This document shows positions 1 to 5,154 of a stretch of 7,494 nt of DNA, in pieces. The stretch's first letter is position 1; the number at the start of each line of letters is the position of its first letter. The notes beneath the pieces were generated by a model. That model had not been told where the DNA came from, searched no databases, and worked only from the letters and a program-made list of their open reading frames with translations. The DNA comes from Fidelibacterota bacterium (GTDB lineage: Bacteria; Fidelibacterota; Marinisomatia; SCGC-AAA003-L08; D37C17): positions 1-7,494 of the forward strand of contig DTTG01000162.1 of the NCBI GenBank assembly GCA_012964845.1. Reading direction: 5' to 3'. Position numbers and translations under genes: made by a program.

Positions 1-164
1 TGGTTTCATCTTTGATTGATAATTACTTCTATTCTGCAGGATCATATAAAATGAACTGGGATGGGAAAAATCAATATGGTACTCAAGTGCCTTCAGGAAT
101 GTATCTGTATAAACTGGAAAGTTCCAATCAAATTGTAACCAGAAAAATGGTTTTGATGAAATAA
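1..164 (+). CDS. C-terminal end of an exported protein with FlgD-like / T9SS type A sorting tail (partial)
   Basis: The reading frame is open from the left edge (first full codon at 3) to TAA at 162-164 and gives the last 53 residues. The tail reads as a small beta-sandwich end: a glycine/tyrosine strand, the motif WDGKNQYG, then VPSGMYLYKLE, and finally TRKMVLMK at the terminus. The order 'WDGxxxxGxxVPSGxYxYxL ... KxMxLxK' is typical of FlgD-like Ig domains and T9SS type A sorting domains, which end many secreted or surface proteins in FCB-group bacteria. In that family the domain directs export across the outer membrane and is often cleaved. The catalytic or binding part of the protein lies outside the window, so its function is unknown. 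The 12-bp terminator that follows shows this gene is transcribed separately from korA. Confidence 0.85.
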   Translation, partial: VSSLIDNYFYSAGSYKMNWDGKNQYGTQVPSGMYLYKLESSNQIVTRKMVLMK

Positions 165-185
165 TTTCAATCTATAAAATGAGTT

Positions 186-216
186 AAAAAACGAGGCTTT
201 TTGCCTCGTTTTTTTT
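186..216 (+). terminator. Strong rho-independent terminator after the exported-protein gene
   Basis: A perfect 12-bp inverted repeat (186-197 with 203-214) has a GC-rich core, ACGAGGC/GCCTCGT, a 5-nt T loop and an uninterrupted T run at 209-216. It starts 21 nt after the upstream stop codon. The A-rich left arm means it could also work on the opposite strand, but no minus-strand gene enters from the right. It isolates the korA unit from upstream transcription. Confidence 0.93.
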
Positions 217-237
217 ATGTCAATTATATTAATATTT

Positions 238-270
238 TTTGTAACGTATTTCAACAATAGGGTAAATTTG
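238..270 (+). promoter_or_regulatory. Putative korA-operon promoter, Bacteroidota-like
   Basis: TTTG at 238-241 and TAAATTTG at 263-270 are separated by 21 nt. This matches the Bacteroidota housekeeping pattern TTTG / about 19-21 nt / TAnnTTTG. The same stretch also reads as a weak sigma-70 promoter, with TTGTAA at 239-244, an 18-nt spacer and TAAATT at 263-268. It lies between the upstream terminator and the korA start, where a promoter is expected. The predicted start of transcription, near 277, would leave a leader of about 45 nt. This is a pattern match only, in AT-rich sequence where chance matches are common. Confidence 0.5.
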
Positions 271-323
271 CCCGGTGTTTTATAACTTAAATCTTCAAAT
301 TAAAAATTAATTAATCAGGAATT

Positions 324-2168
324 ATGAATACGGTAAAGAAAAATATATCCGAAGTAGATAGTGCAACTATCCGTTTTGCAGGCGATTCAGGTGATGGTAT
401 GCAGCTTACGGGAAGTCAATTTTCAGATAATACAGCAATTTTTGGAAATGACCTGGCAACCCTCCCCGATTTTCCAGCGGAAATACGGGCTCCCAAAGGC
501 AGTTTGGCAGGAGTGAGCTCCTTCCAACTACAATTTAGTAATAAAGATATACATACACCCGGAGATGATTTGGATGTATTGGTAGCAATGAACCCCGCTG
601 GACTAAAGGTGCATTTAGGCGATCTTAAAGATAACGGTATGCTCATAATCAACACTGCCAACTTCACTTCAAAAAATTTAAAATTAGCTGGATATGAGGA
701 GAGTCCCCTTGATGGTTCATTATTAGATGGATATCAAGCTATAAAAGTTGATATGACTAAATTGGTAGCAACAGCTTTGGAAGAAATAGAATTGTCATCC
801 AAACTCAAAGCCAGATCTACCAACATGTTTGCCTTAGGACTTTTATATTGGTTATATGGTCGGAGTTTGGACTCCTCTGTCAATTTCATTCAAAAGAAAT
901 TTGCCAAAGCTCCAGATATTGTTGAAGCCAACATAAAAGCATTAAATGCGGGTTATTACTATGGCGAAACATTGGAAGTAATCAAAACCACATATAGAGT
1001 TAATAAAGCTAAATTTGAGAAAGGAAAGTACCGCAACATCATGGGTAATAATGCTCTGGCTTTTGGATTATTGACAGCAGCACAACGGTCTGGCTTGGAT
1101 CTCTATTATGGTGGTTACCCAATAACTCCTGCCAGCGATATTCTTCATTATTTGGCTCAATATAAAAATTTTGGAGTAAAAACTTTTCAGGCAGAAGATG
1201 AAATTGCCGGTGTAGTCAGTGCAATTGGTGCTGCCTTTGCTGGTGATTTAGCCATCACTGCCACCAGCGGACCTGGAGTTGCTCTTAAATCTGAGGCCTT
1301 GGGATTGGCTGTAATTACCGAGCTTCCCCTTGTTTTAGTGAACGTACAACGTGGCGGACCCTCTACTGGGTTGCCGACCAAAACTGAGCAGTCTGATTTA
1401 AATCAGGCAATCTATGGTAGAAATGGTGAAGCGCCTATGGTGGTTCTGGCCCCCGCAACTCCTGCAGACTGTTTTATGATGGCCTATGAAGCTTGCCGGA
1501 TAGCTTTAAAATATATGATCCCTGTGATTCTCTTATCTGATGGCTATATTGCCAATGGTTCTGAGCCATGGAAAATTCCTGATGTAAATACCCTGCCAGA
1601 TATGGAAACTCGTATCCTGAAAAAGAAAGAGGGATTTGCACCGTTTAATCATGGCAATCCTGATTTGGCGCGCCCTTGGGCATTGCCTGGAACCCCTGGG
1701 ATGGAACACCGTATAGGTGGTTTAGAGAAATGGGAAGAAACTGGCCATGTGAGTTATGATCCGGAAAACCATCAGAAAATGGTTGAGCTGAGGCAAGAAA
1801 AAGTGGATATAATTGCTAGAGACCTTCCTCCGGCAAAACCATTTGGAAAAGAAAGCGGCGATCTGTTAGTTATTGGTTGGGGTGGTACTCATGGTGCCCT
1901 ACGTTCAGCTGTTGAAACTGCCCAAAGTGAAGGCATGTCTGTTTCTCATTTACATTTGCGGCATTTAAATCCATTACCCCAAAATTTGGGTGAAATTTTG
2001 GTTAAATTCCAAAAAGTGATGATTGCAGAATTAAATTTGGGACAACTAGCCAACATTATCAGAGCAAAGTTTTTAGTGGATGCAGTGGGTCTGAATAAAG
2101 TGCAGGGCAAGCCATTCACCCAAACTGAAGTTTTCAATAAAATTACTGAATTAGTAAAGGGAGCATAG
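324..2168 (+). CDS. korA: 2-oxoacid:ferredoxin oxidoreductase, alpha subunit (fused gamma-alpha), probably 2-oxoglutarate-specific
   Basis: This is the large subunit of a thiamine-diphosphate 2-oxoacid:ferredoxin oxidoreductase, a cytoplasmic enzyme that forms an acyl-CoA, CO2 and reduced ferredoxin, or runs in reverse. Residues about 15-200 are the gamma domain, opening with GDSGDGMQLTG (20-30). Residues about 240-420 are the pyrimidine-binding alpha domain, with YPITP (265-269), AEDE (290-293) and QRGGPSTGLPT (342-352). Residues about 513-610 are a C-terminal Rossmann-like domain starting LLVIGWGGTHG. YPITP and the arginine of QRGGPS contact cofactor and substrate in studied homologues. The 614-residue gamma-alpha fusion is the usual form of the two-subunit KorAB type. 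An in-frame TAA at 312-314 makes ATG 324 the first possible ATG. AGGA sits only 3 nt before it, closer than ideal. korB follows after 2 nt. 2-Oxoglutarate is preferred because of overall KorA/KorB likeness and the fumC neighbour; pyruvate or a branched-chain oxoacid cannot be excluded. Confidence 0.95.
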   Translation: MNTVKKNISEVDSATIRFAGDSGDGMQLTGSQFSDNTAIFGNDLATLPDFPAEIRAPKGSLAGVSSFQLQFSNKDIHTPGDDLDVLVAMNPAGLKVHLGDLKDNGMLIINTANFTSKNLKLAGYEESPLDGSLLDGYQAIKVDMTKLVATALEEIELSSKLKARSTNMFALGLLYWLYGRSLDSSVNFIQKKFAKAPDIVEANIKALNAGYYYGETLEVIKTTYRVNKAKFEKGKYRNIMGNNALAFGLLTAAQRSGLDLYYGGYPITPASDILHYLAQYKNFGVKTFQAEDEIAGVVSAIGAAFAGDLAITATSGPGVALKSEALGLAVITELPLVLVNVQRGGPSTGLPTKTEQSDLNQAIYGRNGEAPMVVLAPATPADCFMMAYEACRIALKYMIPVILLSDGYIANGSEPWKIPDVNTLPDMETRILKKKEGFAPFNHGNPDLARPWALPGTPGMEHRIGGLEKWEETGHVSYDPENHQKMVELRQEKVDIIARDLPPAKPFGKESGDLLVIGWGGTHGALRSAVETAQSEGMSVSHLHLRHLNPLPQNLGEILVKFQKVMIAELNLGQLANIIRAKFLVDAVGLNKVQGKPFTQTEVFNKITELVKGA

Positions 2169-2170
2169 TC

Positions 2171-3187
2171 ATGGCAGCAGAAAATACTCAAACTTTAACC
2201 CGTCAGGATTTTGTTTCCGATCAAGATGTTCGTTGGTGTCCCGGTTGCGGTGATTATGCAATTCTTTCACAGGTACAAAAGTTATTCCCCACACTGGGTA
2301 TACCAAAGGAGAATTTTTTGATCGTTTCAGGAATTGGATGTTCCAGCCGGTTTCCTTATTATATGGATACTTATGGATTTCATACCATTCATGGCCGTGC
2401 ACCTGCATTGGCAACTGGAGCAAAATTAGCAAATCCCGATCTCTCCGTTTGGGTGATAACTGGCGATGGTGATTCAATGAGCATCGGAGGAAATCATTTC
2501 ATCCATGTTTTGCGAAGAAATATTGATATGAACATTCTTATGTTTAACAATCAAATTTATGGACTTACCAAAGGACAGTATTCCCCAACATCCGAGTTGG
2601 GTAAGGTTACAAAATCCACACCCATGGGATCATTGGACTATCCCTTCAATCCTCCGCAGTTGGCATTGGGTGCCAGCGGAACCTTTATTGCCCGCACCAT
2701 AGATAGAGAACAAAAACATATGGGACCAATATTGGAGGAAGCACATAATCATAAAGGAACCTCTTTTGTTGAAATCTACCAAAATTGCAACATCTTCAAT
2801 GATGGGGCATTTTCCGAATTAACTGAAAAAGAGACTAAAGCTGAAACTCAGTTGGTTTTAGAACAAGGTAAACCAATGATCTTCGGTGCCAACAATGATA
2901 AAGGATTAGTCTTGGAAGGATCAAATTTTAAAATAGTAAAACTTGGGAAAGAGTATAGCGCTGATGATATATTAAGGCATGATAAAGAAGATAAAAACTT
3001 AGCTATGCTGCTTAGTGAAATCACCTATAATCCAGAATTACCAGTTCCGATTGGAATTCTTTACCAGGAATCAAAACCAACCTATGATGAGATGATGACC
3101 AATCAAATTCAGGAGGCTAAAAAATCAATAGGACCCGGAGATTTGGAAAAATTATTTTTCGGAACCAATTCCTGGATAGTGGACTAA
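2171..3187 (+). CDS. korB: 2-oxoacid:ferredoxin oxidoreductase, beta subunit (TPP and Fe-S)
   Basis: This is the 338-residue partner of KorA, carrying the thiamine-diphosphate pyrophosphate site and one iron-sulfur cluster. The TPP motif is GDGDSMSIGGNH (98-109), continuing to NNQIYGLTKGQ (126-136), with Mg-binding Asp and Asn positions in place. Four cysteines sit where the family binds a [4Fe-4S] cluster: Cys23 and Cys26 in WCPGCG, Cys57 in GIGCSSR and Cys206 in YQNCNIFNDG. No extra ferredoxin domain is present, so the enzyme must pass electrons to a separate ferredoxin not encoded here. The start is supported by AGGGAG at 2158-2163, 7 nt before the ATG and overlapping the end of korA. That arrangement suggests coupled translation and equal amounts of the two subunits. 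The segment YSPTSELGKVTKSTP (137-151) resembles KorB proteins annotated for 2-oxoglutarate. Length and domain content are normal. Confidence 0.95.
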   Translation: MAAENTQTLTRQDFVSDQDVRWCPGCGDYAILSQVQKLFPTLGIPKENFLIVSGIGCSSRFPYYMDTYGFHTIHGRAPALATGAKLANPDLSVWVITGDGDSMSIGGNHFIHVLRRNIDMNILMFNNQIYGLTKGQYSPTSELGKVTKSTPMGSLDYPFNPPQLALGASGTFIARTIDREQKHMGPILEEAHNHKGTSFVEIYQNCNIFNDGAFSELTEKETKAETQLVLEQGKPMIFGANNDKGLVLEGSNFKIVKLGKEYSADDILRHDKEDKNLAMLLSEITYNPELPVPIGILYQESKPTYDEMMTNQIQEAKKSIGPGDLEKLFFGTNSWIVD

Positions 3188-3200
3188 AAGGAGAACTAAA

Positions 3201-3734
3201 ATGTATGATATTAATGATGACGAATTAAAAGAGATGTATGAAAACCAGGGGAAGTCTGATGTCATATTAGGCAAGGGAATATCGCCAAATGACCCTTTAT
3301 CATCCCTAACACAGGAAAAGTTTATTGTTCTCAATGAACAGGCAACATTACGGGAAGTTATAGATAACCTGCAAAGATTCCACATTGGTTGTGTCCTTTT
3401 AGAAAACAACAATAAAATATCCGGGATATTCACAGAACGGGATATTGTACAAAATATTGTAGGAAATCGCCACAATCTGGAGGAAGCACATATAGTAGAT
3501 TTTATGACAAAGTCTCCTGATACTCTTCACAGTGATGATCCAATTGCCTTTGCATTGAATAAAATGATTTCAGGAGGTTATCGGCATATACCCATAGTGG
3601 ATGCAAATAATAAACCAACGGGAGTCATTGCCATGCAGGATATCATAAACCATTTAGGAAATTATTTTTTTGATGATATCGTGAATCTCCCCCCTACCCC
3701 ATTAAGAGATCAAACCCAAAGAGAAGGTGGTTAA
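3201..3734 (+). CDS. Two-CBS-domain protein, putative adenylate-sensing regulator in the kor operon
   Basis: This 177-residue soluble protein is essentially one Bateman module. After an acidic N-terminal stretch (1-35), CBS1 spans about 36-90 and CBS2 about 97-155, with a short tail to 177. CBS1 ends with GIFTERD (75-81), matching the G-h-x-T/S-x-x-D motif that binds the ribose and phosphate of adenine nucleotides. CBS2 contains GGYRHIPIVD (125-134) and ends GVIAMQD (141-147), keeping the Asp but with Ala where Thr/Ser is usual, so one site may be stronger than the other. The tail is proline- and charge-rich (NLPPTPLRD, then REGG at the end). No DNA-binding, transporter or enzyme domain is attached, so it probably acts by contacting a partner protein. 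AGGAG at 3189-3193 lies 7 nt before the ATG; the gap to korB is 13 nt. A role in controlling KorAB or FumC is inferred from position only. Confidence 0.88.
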   Translation: MYDINDDELKEMYENQGKSDVILGKGISPNDPLSSLTQEKFIVLNEQATLREVIDNLQRFHIGCVLLENNNKISGIFTERDIVQNIVGNRHNLEEAHIVDFMTKSPDTLHSDDPIAFALNKMISGGYRHIPIVDANNKPTGVIAMQDIINHLGNYFFDDIVNLPPTPLRDQTQREGG

Positions 3735-3762
3735 CTTTTAATATTTTACCACTCATAATTCA

Positions 3763-5148
3763 ATGAGAAAAGAAAAAGATTCAATGGGTGATATGCAGAT
3801 ACCGGATGATGCCTATTATGGTGCCCAAACTCAGCGGGCAGTTGAAAATTTTCCTATAAGCGGTATAACAATTTCTAAATCAATGATCCAGGCATTGGGT
3901 AAAATTAAACGCTCAGCAGCCATCGTAAATCATGAACTTGGACTTTTAGATGATGATCGTAAAAATGCAATCGTCCAGGCAGCTGATGAAATTATTGAGG
4001 GAAAACTTGACAGTCAATTCCCTGTTGACATTTATCAGACTGGCTCAGGAACTTCCAGTAACATGAACTGCAATGAAATTTTATCCAATCGAGCCAGTGA
4101 AATTATGGGCGGTAAAATTGGTGCCAAAGATCCCGTTCACCCAAATGATCATGTGAACCTGGGACAATCCAGTAATGATGTGATACCCACAGCCATTCAT
4201 ATTGCGGCCAATACCATGCTGGAGGAAGAATTAATTCCAGCTCTTCAGAATTTAGCGAATGAACTTGATAAGAAGGCAACAGCATTTTCAGATATTGTTA
4301 AAATAGGCCGTACGCACCTCCAGGATGCCACCCCAATAACATTAGGGCAGGAATTTTCCGGTTATGCACAGATGGTGAAAAATGGTATTAAGCGTATTCA
4401 AAATGCCCAGGGATTTCTATCAGAACTTGCCTTGGGAGGCACCGCTGTTGGAACGGGTATTAATACCAAAGCACAATTCGGGACCCACATGGCAAAGGAA
4501 ATCACCAGATTTACTGGAATTACATTTGTTGAGGCGAGTAATCATTTTGAAGCACAGGGTGCCCAGGATGCTGCGGTAGAAACCTCCGGCGCTTTAAAAA
4601 CCGTTGCTGTTTCTCTTTCGAAAATAGCCAATGATATTCGCTGGCTGGGTTCAGGACCAAGAGCAGGGTTAGGTGAGCTTATTCTTCCAGCAGTACAGCC
4701 TGGTTCATCCATTATGCCGGGGAAAACCAATCCGGTTATTTGCGAAGCCATGATTCAAGCCTGCGCACAAGTCATTGGAAATGACCTGGCTATTACCATC
4801 GGTGGACAAGGAGGAGTATTTGAACTAAATCTCATGCTGCCTCTCATCGCACATAATCTTACGAATTCCATAACCATACTTTCCAACGGTACAATAGTTT
4901 TCACAGAAAAACTCATTATAGGCCTTAAAGCAAACAAGGAAAAATGTGCGGGCTATATTGAAGGGAGCTTGGCAATGTGTACATCATTGGCACCTGTTAT
5001 AGGTTATGATAAAGCTGCTGACATTGCCTATAAAGCCTATAATAGTGGTAAAACGGTAAGAGAAATTGCCATTGAAGAAAATGTGCTCGATAAAGATAAA
5101 TTAAATGAATTACTCGACCCGTTATCAATGACAAAACCCAGCAAATAA
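3763..5148 (+). CDS. fumC: Fumarate hydratase, class II (fumarase C)
   Basis: This cytoplasmic, cofactor-free TCA-cycle enzyme interconverts fumarate and (S)-malate. At 461 residues it has the full family length. Landmarks in order are EKDSMGDMQIP (4-14), YYGAQTQRAVENFPISG, TGSGTSSNMN, HVNLGQSSNDVIPTA, GRTHLQDATP with His185, and the signature GSSIMPGKTNP (314-324). By alignment to E. coli FumC, Ser315 corresponds to catalytic Ser318, Lys321 to Lys324, Asn323 to Asn326 and His185 to His188. GRTHLQDATP, rather than the GRTQLQDAVP of aspartase, argues against aspartate ammonia-lyase. An in-frame TAA lies just upstream (3736-3738), so ATG 3763 is the earliest ATG. It lacks a Shine-Dalgarno site. 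Met8 (3784) has a purine-rich run before it, but starting there would cut the conserved EKDSMG region. The gap from the CBS gene is 28 nt, with no terminator. Confidence 0.97.
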   Translation: MRKEKDSMGDMQIPDDAYYGAQTQRAVENFPISGITISKSMIQALGKIKRSAAIVNHELGLLDDDRKNAIVQAADEIIEGKLDSQFPVDIYQTGSGTSSNMNCNEILSNRASEIMGGKIGAKDPVHPNDHVNLGQSSNDVIPTAIHIAANTMLEEELIPALQNLANELDKKATAFSDIVKIGRTHLQDATPITLGQEFSGYAQMVKNGIKRIQNAQGFLSELALGGTAVGTGINTKAQFGTHMAKEITRFTGITFVEASNHFEAQGAQDAAVETSGALKTVAVSLSKIANDIRWLGSGPRAGLGELILPAVQPGSSIMPGKTNPVICEAMIQACAQVIGNDLAITIGGQGGVFELNLMLPLIAHNLTNSITILSNGTIVFTEKLIIGLKANKEKCAGYIEGSLAMCTSLAPVIGYDKAADIAYKAYNSGKTVREIAIEENVLDKDKLNELLDPLSMTKPSK

Positions 5149-5154
5149 GAATAG

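Noticed and set aside
281..286. TATAAC as an alternative -10 box for korA
   Set aside because: No acceptable -35 element lies 16-19 nt upstream, so the 238-270 element is the better candidate.
217..323. Riboswitch or leader regulatory RNA before korA
   Set aside because: The gap is short and AT-rich with no stable conserved-looking fold; only promoter-like elements could be supported.
2169..2477. Minus-strand open frame of 102 codons opposite the 5' part of korB
   Set aside because: It lies wholly over conserved korB sequence (the Cys and TPP motifs), has no recognisable domain, and is explained by the opposite strand of a real gene.
3152..3475. Minus-strand open frame of 107 codons over the korB end and CBS gene start
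   Set aside because: It covers the Shine-Dalgarno and N-terminus of a well-supported gene and its translation has no domain-like features.
4382..4579. Second + strand frame inside fumC
   Set aside because: It is an out-of-frame overlap with an intact, conserved enzyme, without its own Shine-Dalgarno site or recognisable fold.
3784..5148. fumC starting at Met8 (3784), which has a purine-rich run before it
   Set aside because: It would remove the EKDS part of the conserved EKDSMG segment present at the start of FumC proteins; ATG 3763 gives the family's normal N-terminus.
3763..5148. Aspartate ammonia-lyase instead of fumarase
   Set aside because: The GRTHLQDATP motif and overall pattern match class II fumarase; aspartases usually have Gln in place of this His.
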